Part shown: positions 24,069-33,515 of the stretch, one piece after another | Numbering within the stretch: position 1 is the stretch's first letter | Layout: the number at the start of each line of letters is the position of its first letter | Origin: Stemphylium vesicarium | Lineage: Eukaryota; Ascomycota; Dothideomycetes; Pleosporales; Pleosporaceae | Direction: 5' to 3' | DNA length: 64,000 nt | Assembly (NCBI GenBank): GCA_004380135.1 | Contig: QXCR01000009.1 | Location: 310,001-374,000 of the forward strand | Position numbers and translations under genes: made by a program | Notes under the pieces: generated by a model | Told to the model about the DNA's origin: nothing | Database searches by the model: none | The model's input: only the letters and a program-made list of their open reading frames with translations

Positions 24069-25712
24069 ATGAGGTGGCTACTTTCTTTTACCGTCGCCTT
24101 TATTTGGTCGGTGGTAGTCCAGGCCAAGAGTTTCACTGGCAGCCGATTGCTGGTTGTACTGGAAGAGCAGACGGAGCGGGAGCAGTATAGTGTGTTTCTG
24201 GAGGACTTGACGTGTAAGTTGGATGATTCTTTCAATTGAGCTTGATGAGGAGACTTGAGTTCCCAAGGCTTGCAAGTGTGCAAGATTGAACTAGTTCGCA
24301 GCTTCGTAGTGCAACGGTGAAGCTATGCGTCCTGCAACTTGGCCTGATGGAGGGATGATGCTCAATTGAACACTATTGTCGCATGATCAGCGCTGACAAC
24401 GACATGCAGCCCGAGGATTCAGCACAACCGTCGAATCACCAAAAGACAGCAAGCTCGCACTGCTGAAGCACGGCGAGCGAGCTTACGACCATGTCCTTCT
24501 CCTACCCGGCAAGTCGAAAGGCCTCGGCCCTGCCCTCACAGCGAACAACCTCCTCGAATTCATGAAGAAGGACGGAAATGTCCTCATTGCCCTCTCAAGC
24601 GAACACCCCACACCCACAGCTGTCCAGGCGATGCTACTCGAAGTCGACATCAACATCCCCGCAGACAAGGGCGCATTGGTCGTGGATCACTTCAACTACG
24701 ACTCGTCATCAGCCAAGGAGGAGCACGACGTTCTTCTCCTTCCATTCCCTGATGCGCTGAGGTCAGATGTCAAGAACTACTTCGCTGGCGAGGGATACAT
24801 TGCGGTTCCGCGCGCTGTCGGTCAGGCTCTTGGAAACGAGTCGCCTCTGACCTCGCCCATTCTCCGCGCACCTAGCACCGCATACAGCTACAACCCTAAG
24901 GATGAAGCCGAAGGTGTTGAGGACCCGTTCGCGGTTGGCGGACAGCTGAACTTGGTCTCCGCTATGCAGGCAAACAATGCGGCGCGCCTGGTCGTTGTCG
25001 GCTCTGCTGAGATGCTCCAGAACAAGTGGTTCGCTGAGAAGGCCCAGCTGGGCGACAAGGCCATCACCACTGGCAACCGTGAATTTGCCCAGAAGCTATC
25101 TGCATGGACCTTCAAGGAGACGGGTGTGCTCAAGGTTGGCAAGCTCATCCACTACCAGGATGAGGGTGTGAGCAAGAAGCTGAACACCAGTGTTGCCATC
25201 CCCGAGAACAACCCCAATATCTACCGCATCAAGACCGACGTCGTAAGTGATTTGTCCCGCACTACTGAAGTGCGAAGCTAACTTGACTGCAGCACTTCCA
25301 AGTCGAGATCTCCGAGTACATGAACGACCACCTCGCTCCCTTCAACCCCTCCCCCAAGGACAACATCCAGCTTGAGTTTAGCATGCTGTCGCCTTTCCAA
25401 CGTCTCAACCTCTCCCCTGTCGCTCAGACTGCAAATGCTACCATCTTCGGTACCGGATTCAAGACTCCCGACCAACACGGTATCTTTAACTTCCGCGTCA
25501 ACTACCGTCGTCCTTTCGTCACCAACATCGACGAGAAGAGGCAGGTGACTGTCAGGCACTTTGCTCACGACGAATACCCGAGGAGTTTCCAGATCAGCGG
25601 TGCGTGGGTGTGGATTGGCGGTATCTGGGTCACCGTTCTCGGATGGCTCGCGTTTGTCGCTCTCTGGCTGTACAGCGCCCCTAGTGAGAAGAGCGTTAAG
25701 AAGACGCAGTAG
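24069..25712 (+). CDS. WBP1: Oligosaccharyltransferase subunit WBP1/OST48
   Basis: Exons are 24069-24213, 24410-25242 and 25293-25712 (465 aa), with introns of 196 and 50 bp. It is an essential subunit of the ER-membrane complex that transfers the lipid-linked glycan to Asn-X-Ser/Thr. The first exon supplies a signal peptide (MRWLLSFTVAFIWSVVVQA). The lumenal part shows SRLLVVLEEQTEREQYSVFL, TSRGFSTTVESPKDSKLALL, GERAYDHVLLLPGKSKGLGP and a VVVGSAEMLQNKWF block. A single C-terminal helix (WVWIGGIWVTVLGWLAFVAL) is followed by a short cytosolic tail ending KKTQ, a classical KKxx ER-retrieval signal. Length and topology match yeast Wbp1. The start at 24069 is the one giving the signal peptide. 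Confidence 0.96.
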
Positions 25713-25913
25713 ATGGATTTGTGCTTGATCGTGGAGACTGAAAGAAGGATTCGATATTGAAGCGCTATTTGTATGCCACAATACCCCATCGGCGATGCGC
25801 GGTATGTATATTATGGAATCAGGGCATTGAAATGACCCAGGAAAAGCTTGAATCGGAATGATATTCGATATTGTCGTCATGAGTTGTTCGTGTCCTGGGT
25901 GACTTCCAGTCTA

Positions 25914-27057
25914 TTACAACTTACTCTGCGCCTCCAACACGCTTGGATGCGCGACCTTCCCCGGCTTCAACTTGCTCCAATCTTCCTCGTACCCTTCCTC
26001 CACATCCGGATACGGCCCCAGTGGTGTTATAGCCAGTGGATTGATATCGCTATGGCTCTTCGTATACTACAAAAGCATTGTCAGTAAACCAAGGACACGC
26101 ATACAGAGCGTACAACACTCACATTCTCCTTGATATGCCTAAAATCCGTACTCTCCTTGCAGCCCTCAACCCCCCAATACATGCCCTTGAGCCAATTATT
26201 CAACACGGGGTAATCATGTCTAATGGACCCAAGATTCGTCTTAAAATGCTGCGCATACACGGTATCAAAGCGGACAATGGTCGGATAAGCAAAGACATCC
26301 AACTCCGTGATCGTGTTGCCGAGAATATACGGACCGCCGTTGCCATGAATCAGCGCTTCGAGTCTATTCAGCGCCGCAAAGAGCGGAGGAATCGCTTCAT
26401 CGTACGCAGCCTGTGTGCGTGCGAAACCAGCCTTGTACACACCCGCGTTGATATGCGACGTCAACCACGGTTTCACCTCATCGATGCTGCTCCGCAGATC
26501 CCGGGGGTAGAAATCACGTTCCTGGATCCCGTCGCTGGCGAGTAGCGGTGCGAAAGCGGCGGGGAGCCATTTGGCCATTTCGGCGCTTTCATTGCATACG
26601 ATTTTTCCGGCTTTCTTGTCCCACAGGAGCGGCACGCTGTATTTCCCCTTGTAGGCTGCGTCGTCCCGGAAGTAGAGCTGGTGCATGAATTGGCTGTTGA
26701 AGAGGTGGTCTGGTGTTGAGCCTGGGTAGTTGGCGTCGAAACGCCAGCCCGGTTCGCCTTTTGGGTACGGGCGTACGATGGAGATGGGGAGGTAGGGTTG
26801 GAGGTTGCAGAGGTGGCGGATTAGGTTCGGTCGGTGGGCGAAGGGGCAGAAGAGACCTGTTTTTGGTTGTTAGCTTGGGTCGGGGTGGATATGGGAGGGT
26901 GGTAATGCTTGGGGAGTTCTCGATTTGCTGGGGTTTGTCTGGACTTACCAATGTAGAGGTGGTATCTATCTTTCTCTGGGGGAAACTCGCCGCCTTCTTG
27001 GATGACGCCGTGCCAGCCGTCGTCGGTGCCGTATTTGTGGATTTCGGATTTAGCCAT
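25914..27057 (-). CDS. ECM4-type glutathione transferase (Xi/omega-like)
   Basis: Exons on the minus strand are 27057-26949, 26856-26123 and 26066-25914 (331 aa), with introns of 92 and 56 bp. The family (ECM4/GTO, glutathionyl-hydroquinone reductases) reduces glutathionylated quinones and related conjugates in cytosol or mitochondria. The thioredoxin-like domain contains LYIGLFCPFAHR with the catalytic Cys, then GWRFDANYPGSTPDHLFNS and SVPLLWDKKAGKIVCNESAEM. The helical domain has the family's AGVYKAGFARTQAAYDEA, GPYILGNTITELDVFAYPTIVRFD and HIKENYTKSHSDINP. The last example spans the final splice and supports it. The active-site motif is CPFA where most relatives have CPWA. No transit peptide is evident. 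Identity is firm. Confidence 0.93.
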
Positions 27058-27374
27058 GATGAGATGAATTAGAGAAGAATACAGGGTGTGTGAACTTATT
27101 TTCTGAAATCTATGATATGGTAGCAGTATCTTGAATATTATTATATCTTGCTTCCAGCACGTCGTTGTAAGCTTGGATCTGTCAGCATGCTGTAGCATTT
27201 GGTGGGGTACCGTGATGCGGAGCCCCTCGTAACTATGCAGGGTCCAGCGGAAATAGTTCCGAAGTCAAGAGCTATAAGGCTGTGAAGCTTGACGAAATGA
27301 CAATGGATTAATACTAGCACTACTTGCAGACACGCTGATACTATCTGAATACATCCGCTTCAAAGCTACAGGAA
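27058..27374. other. Short intergenic gap
   Basis: This 317-bp interval holds the ECM4 promoter and the 3' flank of the CDF transporter, both on the minus strand. I recognise no other feature. Confidence 0.5.
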
Positions 27375-28648
27375 CTAATTGCAGCATTTCAAGTCTTCGC
27401 ACAGCATTCCACACGGAACACCACACTTCTCCACACTTGTCCGCGCAGTGCTGGTAGCAGTGGTCATGCCGGAAGCCACCTCTTCGCTAATATCTTTATC
27501 TCCATCAATTCTTCCCTGATGCTCTGCGAGCTCAGGTTGCAGTGTTGCGGAATGTATACCGTACGCGTGCAGGCACTCGGAGAAGACCTTGGCCTTCTTC
27601 ATGAAGCTCACGATATCCGGATCGCTGACTCTGATATGTGCAGACGCAATCGATTTCTTCTGGTCTAGACGCCAGACGTGTAGCTCATGCACGCTGAGTA
27701 CACCGGGGATGGATTCTAGGTCGTGCTTGACATCGTCGATTTTGACGCCCATGGGAGCGGATTGCAGCAGGATCTTACCGCTACGCTTGGTGAGTGGTAC
27801 CGCAGAGAGAAGAATCATGATGGCAATCCACATGCTAACAGCTGGGTCGGCGTAGAAGCGGCTGGGCGACTTGATGAACCAGATGATCACGGCGGAGATG
27901 ATGACACCAATGTTGTTTATGGCATCGCCAATAACGTGTACGAGAACTCCGAGGATCCCAAGATCCATGCCGTTTTTCTTTGGCTTTGCGATTATATGTA
28001 GGTGGTTTGCATGCGTAGGGCTGGGTGATAGGACCCCTTCATCGTCGGCCCCGCTAGGGCCATGGTCGTGATCGTGTTCATGCAGGAACAAGGCGCTGAT
28101 GATGTTGAGGAATAGCCCAACACAACCCACGATCAAGACTAGCTTGGGATTTTCGACGTGTTCGATCGATATGAAGCGTTCGATGGACTGCAGGGCGATG
28201 CTGACGCCTAGGGCGAGCAGAAAGGCTCCGTTGAAGAAGGCACCGAGTAGCTGAGCACGAGCCCAGCCAAAGGAGAGATCCGCAGGTGACGTCTTTCGCT
28301 CTGTAACCTGGACAGCTACCAGGGCTACGATAAAGCTGATGAGATCGTTGAGCTGGGACGCACGTCAGCAATTTCGAGGTCAAGGCTGCGCGACGGGCAG
28401 GTGACGCGTTGCTGCCACTATTTGCAGGACCAAGATGAACTTACATAGTGGAAAGCGTCGGCGACGAGGGCCAAGGAACCAGTGTAAAACCCCACTGAGA
28501 TCTCAGCAGCAAAGAAGCAGAAGGATATGGCGATAACAGCTCGAAGGCGTGCTTTCCTACTGATCTGGAAGCGACCATGAGTGTGTTTGTGTTCATGGTT
28601 ACGATCATGGCCGTGCCCTTTCTCCCTATCCTGGTGCACCATTGTCAT
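27375..28648 (-). CDS. CDF-family metal cation transporter (ZRC1/COT1-like)
   Basis: Exons on the minus strand are 28648-28445 and 28352-27375 (393 aa). The 92-bp intron falls inside the second helix, between FHY and LND. The start is MTMVHQD; a second Met two codons on is equally possible. CDF proteins exchange Zn2+, Co2+ or related ions for protons, usually loading the vacuole or secretory pathway. Seen here are a His-rich N-terminus (HGHDRNHEHKHTHG), six hydrophobic helices, the helix 2 site in ADAFHYLND and the helix 5 site in HVIGDAINN (HxxxD in each). A short His loop (HEHDHDHG) follows helix 4. The cytosolic domain has IPGVLSVHELHVWRLDQKK. The extreme C-terminus is Cys-rich (CGVPCGMLCEDLKCCN), unusual for the family. 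Confidence 0.95.
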
Positions 28649-29859
28649 TGAAGCAATAGGGGATATGTTGAGAATTCGCAGAGAATTGATTGATTGTTGA
28701 ATGTCGCGAGAAACGGGAGGTATATGGGTGGCTGGAAGGAAGGAGGGGTCCAGCACCTGACTGTTTACACAAACAGACACGCGGTACCGTCTTTAAGCTT
28801 TCGCTAATAGTGATCACCTGAACTAGAGTCGTAGCTTATCGTATCGTATGCGAATTGAAAGCGGTCGCTGTGAATGGTTGTCCTCCGGTAGGGGTTGTGT
28901 ATTCTTCTGGGTGAGCTATCCGACAGGAGTCAAGGAAACACAATAATAGCGCTGAGATGAGGTATCGACCAACTCGATACATGGCTCAAGAGATATACTA
29001 CATCACAAGAAGTATGCGATTGAAGAATACAACTGCGGTGACAGATCGAACCGGTAGCTTGCCTTGTGAGACACGACCTGGTCGCGCCCACCTCAAATCT
29101 GCGACATTGGATAGTCACCGTGGACAGCCATCATCATTCCCGTCATCGTCCATCGGCAGTAACGTGGTGCCATAGTAGTTAGTCATTTTAGCCAGCATAT
29201 CAAAGTCGGAGTCTTGATGTGTAACGACCGAGGCCGAGGACCAGGGAGGGACAGGCTCACGTGAAAGCGCGCTAGCCTAACGAAACTTACCGCGGAACTA
29301 GCGATCACCGCCTTTTCTCTGCCACGGCCTGGACCCTCCGCGCGGCAGCAAAAATATTTCGCAGGAATCTACGTGGTGCAGAAAATTGCCGGTGGTCAGG
29401 TTTGACGGAGATGTATTTGGCAAGTCGCCTCAACGTAGGTACAAAATTTGTGTGACCGTAATACTGTGGTCGCCAGTATTATGAGCAAGCCCTATGTTTT
29501 GGTCGCTCTTGATCAAAACATCTGCGACCAGCGACTGACTATCACCGGCGAAGTACGAAAAGAGCGACCGGCGACAACTTGGCCCACCAACTGTCGGTGC
29601 TGCTCTATTTGGGTGGAGGCTAGTCGAGGATGAGCCTAGTGCTCATGATCTATTAGGCCTAATTAAGCCTAGAGCGATGGGCAGACTTTACCGCCCGGGC
29701 AATAATCTATCGGGCCCCTCCACATATTCATCTACTATCTACTGCTCATACAAACGCTGCTCAATACTCTCTCGCTATTTGGTTCTCACTGCTCCTTCTC
29801 AGCGTGTTCTTTTACAGTATAAACTTCGCCGTTCACGAAATCCGCCCACAACCACCAAC
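28649..29859. other. 1.2-kb divergent intergenic region
   Basis: This lies between the CDF gene (-) and the DUF1909 gene (+) and must contain both promoters. A near-palindrome AGGCCTAATTAAGCCT is at 29655-29670. Several copies of TGGTCGC or its complement occur between 29467 and 29570. No gene is recognised. Confidence 0.5.
29818..29823 (+). promoter_or_regulatory. TATA box of the DUF1909 gene
   Basis: A perfect TATAAA lies 42 bp before the ATG at 29860. The leader between them is C-rich and A-rich (CCGCCCACAACCACCAAC), typical of fungal genes. The distance implies a very short 5' untranslated region. Confidence 0.45.
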
Positions 29860-30260
29860 ATGGGTAACGGAGCCAAAGGTAAGCTGCCTATATACATCAA
29901 CCAGCTTACAAGACACGTACTGACTTAAGTAAATTAGCGCAGCAAAAACGGGATAGCTAGTCACACCGATATATAAACAAGCGTGACGCATACTGACTTC
30001 TTTTAGGGAAGGGAGATGCTGGTCCTAAGGAGGCAAAGAGCCAGCTGAAAGCCGTATGTGAATGTGTTTCCTTGCGCAATCTGAAGGCCAAACCGCTGAT
30101 GCGAGACTAGAACGCGGCCGCACAAACGATCAAGTGCAAGACCTGCTTCCAGACCTTCCAAGGAACCACGAGCCGCAAGATGTTGACCGACCATGCCTCG
30201 AACAAGCACAGCAAAGACTTCGCAGACTGCTTCAACGCCGACGAGGGCGTCGTGAAATAA
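29860..30260 (+). CDS. Small DUF1909 / At2g23090-like zinc-binding protein
   Basis: Four exons are inferred: 29860-29878, 29938-29955, 30007-30053 and 30111-30260 (77 aa). The N-terminal part MGNGAKAQQKRDRKGDAG is the basic 4F5/SERF-like segment. The last exon encodes the zinc-binding part, IKCKTCFQTFQGTTSRKM then LTDHASNKHSKDFADCF, with a CxxC and HxxxxH arrangement. The family is conserved from yeast to plants; its role is poorly defined. Introns 1 and 3 have GTAAGC and GTATGT donors. Intron 2 appears to begin GCTAGT, because every GT donor nearby makes a stop codon at the junction. The GC donor restores the expected AQQKRDRKG. The protein is well supported by the family pattern; the GC-AG splice is an inference. 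Confidence 0.85.
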
Positions 30261-30667
30261 GCCCGAGCAACCCAGGCTAACGAGCGGACTGACGACTGAA
30301 CGAATGATCAAACACAATCTGTGTCTTACACGAACATGAGATACCACAAGCAAGGAGTGAGGAGTTGATAACGGAGATAATCATCTATGGTGATTTGGGT
30401 GGGGAGACATAATGTACAGGCGTAGGGAGTGAATTAAGCAGTATCACTTTTGGGCCCTCATCACTTGCCGTGGTTTACACTTGCCTCTGTGACTACTGCC
30501 TTGTAGTCGTCGTCGCGTGCTAATATCCACGGGCTGGAAAGCACTACTTACCGAACCTAGACAAATACGGTAGCGGCTACTTTGTTCAACGCTTCGACGC
30601 CTCTTCTTCGCTCCACAAATACTACTTCACAACATCTAGCCTTATTCCACTTGCACACTGAAGCATC
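30261..30667. other. Intergenic, no gene recognised
   Basis: This holds the 3' flank of the DUF1909 gene and the region upstream of the APH pseudogene. No coding signal is recognised. Any original first exon of the kinase-like gene could lie here but is not visible. Confidence 0.5.
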
Positions 30668-31573
30668 ATGTTCTATCCAGCATCTACAATGGCCCCCATT
30701 GATTAGAAATACGTTACGAGCTCGCGCATTCCGGCTACGTTTCCAACTCTCATAGAGATACACTCGAAATCCGCTCACGAGTACCCTAGGAACGATCAAA
30801 GAGTCTACACTGTCGGCGTTGGCTTACATTTTGTGGTCAAATATAGCCTAACGGGCGAATACAAGGGCATTGAGGCTCGCACACTTCAATTCCTCCAGAT
30901 CACGTCTGCAGTACCTGCGCCAGAGCTTTATGTTATCTTCGAGTCAGGTGGCATGACCTATGTCATAATGGAACAAATCTACGGGCGGTCGCTCGACGTC
31001 ATCTAGCCGACCTTAAGTACATCGAATAAAGAATCACTCGGGAGACAATTGAGAATTGTGTTGCGCGACATGCGTCAACTACCAACACCGGGAGGATATT
31101 GCAGCGTTGGTCATGGAGGCCTGGCGGATAGAGCATTTTGGCTGAGCGATGGTCATCACCCATATACCTTCGCGACAGAACTCGAGCTCGACCATTATCT
31201 TCACGATAAAGCGATTGAAGAAACCAGAAGCATAACACTACAATCGGCCCTTCAGATGTGGATCAGACGAGTCTCCCTAAAACATCAGCCAACCTTCACG
31301 CATGGAAATCTCCAACGAAAGAATATCGTGGTTGGCGGAGGTGGCTCAATCACGATTCTTGGCTGGAGGACAGCGGGGTGGTATCCAAGTTACTGGGAAT
31401 GGGCAAGATCCTGCCATATCGACGGTGCGGACTGAAATGACTGGAGCCAGCTGGTTCAAAGTTCTCTACAGCAGGCGCACATTGGACACGTTGTTTTCTT
31501 GGAGAGACTGTGGGAAGAAGCGCCCTCAACTCAGGGCCTGGGTCCTTCTCTTATCCCCGCACAGACTGTTTGA
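30668..31573 (+). pseudogene. Aminoglycoside-phosphotransferase (APH/ChoK)-like pseudogene
   Basis: One reading frame running from an ATG at 30668 carries recognisable fungal APH-family sequence but is broken by in-frame stops at 30704 (TAG), 31004 (TAG) and 31433 (TGA). Recognisable pieces are VGVGLHFVVKYS, IEARTLQFLQITSAVPAPEL, MTYVIMEQIYGRSLDVI before the second stop, LRDMRQLPTPGGYCSV, and FTHGNLQRKNIVV then ITILGWRTAGWYP before the third. In working members the catalytic loop reads HGD and the metal-binding motif begins DW. Here these are HGN and GW, so both key aspartates are lost. There is no frameshift and no intron was needed. The gene is described as found; no repaired version is implied. 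Intact relatives in fungi are small-molecule kinases of mostly unknown substrate. Confidence 0.82.
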
Positions 31574-32025
31574 CAGTCGCGCGCAGCATATTTTTGGTAT
31601 GGATAAGTTCGTGGTGGAAGAGTACATTGTCCTTATTGGCAGTTTTTGTAACGACATTATTACATGCTAAATACGATTCGGCTTGGGAGCGATTAAGAAT
31701 GCAGAGCATTAAGGATGTATTTGCCCAGCGATGCAGCCCCTTGAATTTTGAGCTATGTCTTCACTGTGGCAGTTGGCATATTAAAATACTGTCGGCCCTC
31801 GTCTGGTGCTGTACATCTAAACGTGAGCTTCAAGCGCTGATGTCTTGTGCCGCCCGGCAGTGCTGACTTGCCCCACTTCCACCCCACTATATCGAGGGAA
31901 TTTTCACATCGCCACATCAGGGAAGCATCCGTTCGGAATCATCACCTACTTTGCTACAACACTTTGATGACAATATTTCTTCATATACATCCAGGTCCCC
32001 ACTTTCTTCATCAATCAACACAACC
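31574..32025. other. Intergenic between pseudogene and tRNA
   Basis: No gene is recognised. Fragments of coding-like sequence immediately after the pseudogene may be its decayed end, but I cannot align them to the family. Confidence 0.4.
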
Positions 32026-32112
32026 GTCTCCTTAGCTCAATTGGGAGAGCGCCAGACTGAAGTCTTCGGTCATTGAATCTGGAGGTATCGTGTTCGATCC
32101 ACGAAGGGGACA
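32026..32112 (+). tRNA. tRNA-Phe (GAA) with a 14-nt intron
   Basis: The full cloverleaf can be folded by eye. The acceptor GTCTCCT (32026-32032) pairs with AGGGGAC (32105-32111), with one G-U pair. The D-arm is GCTC/GAGC with an AATTGGGA loop. The anticodon stem CCAGA (32052-32056) pairs with TCTGG (32078-32082). The T-arm TCGTG/CACGA has loop TTCGATC. The anticodon GAA is at 32059-32061. A 14-nt intron (32063-32076) follows the purine after the anticodon, the canonical position; removing it leaves the seven-base loop CTGAAGA. A32112 is the discriminator base. CCA is not encoded, as is normal in eukaryotes. Internal A and B boxes are part of the D and T arms. Confidence 0.97.
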
Positions 32113-32149
32113 TCGTGCCTGAGATTGCTCAGGGTTCTTCGAACCATTC

Positions 32150-32154
32150 TTTTT
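32150..32154 (+). terminator. RNA polymerase III T-run
   Basis: Five consecutive T residues lie 38 bp after the tRNA. This is the first T-run of that length downstream and is the likely Pol III stop. Confidence 0.55.
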
Positions 32155-32455
32155 GCTGTTTCAAGCGGGCCAAGATGTGGACAGCGAGTAGCCATCTTTT
32201 TTGTTTTTGGTGGCAGAAGTGAATGATGCGAAGCTTCAACGTGCTTGGTACGGGTCATTGGCAGGAATGCGGGGGTTGACGAGTGAAAGATGCCGAGTCA
32301 GACATCTATTTTTGCTATGAGCACCTACATGTCGCATGTGGTGCACAGTGGTATCTATATTTAATGTCCCGTCTTCCTCATTCAGAATCGTAACATTCAC
32401 CTGGCCGTTCAAAACCAGCGAAGACCCGCTCACAACAAGGGTCGATCATCTTTGA
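32155..32455. other. Intergenic, no gene recognised
   Basis: This covers the 3' flank of the RING-like gene on the minus strand. I see no other feature. Confidence 0.5.
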
Positions 32456-33307
32456 TTATATCGCCAACCTGTTGTTTCCAGTCCATCCATTCCAGACACC
32501 ACCGACCTCCTTTGCAATGTCTTCGGCGGTTCTGCCATTACCGTCCCTCAGACTCCTAATGTCGACCTTGTCTTCTGTCAACCCTCGCATGATGCCCATA
32601 GCCTCGGCCTCCTGAAAGACCTCTGTTGGGAAGTCCAGCAAGGGATAGTTGCTTGCCAGGAGCAATAGCAGCCATGCAACCTCCCTGCTTTGCGCGTGGA
32701 CCGCCGCGTGGAGTCCTGATTGCATCTCGCCAATTGGGTCCTGGTACCTCAGCACTCGATCAATTCCCGTTTCTTTCTCCGGGTGGTCCGTTGTGCTCAT
32801 CGACGTGTCGCCTTCTTCGTCTTCATCGTCGTCGTCTGCGCTGTCATCCACCAGCAACTCGATGACGGCCTTGTAGTCGCCCGCGCGGCAGAACTCGAGG
32901 AATGCGCGTGCCTTGCGATCTTCAGGGTATGCTTTTAGGTAGGATTCTTCGATGAGGAGAGGTAGGATATCGAGGTCTTCCTGGATTCCGCCTTCGTTGT
33001 TGAGGGTGCAGAGGACCTTTTGTGTGCCGTCGCCGGTAGTGGAGATTTCTTTCGAACAGTTTGGGCAGGACGTTACTTCGTAGGCGGAGAGTAGGCAGTC
33101 CCTAGATTCTCATGTTAGTCTTATCTGCGATCTGCGAATCTTGACTTACCAGTGGAAATGGCAACCGCAAGACAGTTTAACATCGTCTGGGTATGTTTCA
33201 GGCGCTGCTGCAGGCCCTTTGCCAGAAGATCCGGCCGTATACTCCTCGTCCTCGTCGCGCTCGACTTCTACCTCGAGAGGGTTGTTGCAAATTACACAGC
33301 CAGACAT
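32456..33307 (-). CDS. RING-like zinc-finger protein with ankyrin-like C-terminus
   Basis: Exons on the minus strand are 33307-33150 and 33101-32456 (267 aa). The 48-bp intron (GTAAGT to ATCTAG) splits the Trp codon of HFHWDC. The N-terminus carries a RING-type metal site: C4 and C7 (CVIC), C47, C49/H50, H52, C55 and C65/C68 (CPNC). The spacing CGCHFHWDC differs from the usual RING-H2 CxHxxHxxC by having Cys in place of the first His. The middle contains FLEFCRAGDYKAVIELL, which reads like one ankyrin helix pair, and an acidic run (DDSADDDDEDEEGD). Further on, SGLHAAVHAQSREVAWLLLL is again ankyrin-like and DGNGRTAEDIAKEVG ends the repeat region. RING proteins are usually ubiquitin ligases; E3 activity is inferred only. 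Confidence 0.82.
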
Positions 33308-33515
33308 TTTGGCGACTTTGGTACAAGATTTGTGGTGTAAAGGTGCTGTTAAAATGTTCGGCGGGGCATTAGCGGGGTTTGTACTTTTTGTCGCTAGAGG
33401 CGAAGGACCGTTTCACGTTGCACGCGTCACGCGTCAGAGAGAGTTTACACAGACGTCATCATCACGACAACATCAATCGTGGCTTCGCATTCTCTCCCCA
33501 ATACTACACATTATC

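Noticed and set aside
25278..25880. A 200-codon frame antisense to WBP1
   Set aside because: It is the complement of the last WBP1 exon and its 3' flank; WBP1 motifs explain the sequence.
29655..29670. Near-palindrome AGGCCTAATTAAGCCT as a transposon end or operator
   Set aside because: It is short and imperfect, with no second copy or target-site duplication seen nearby.
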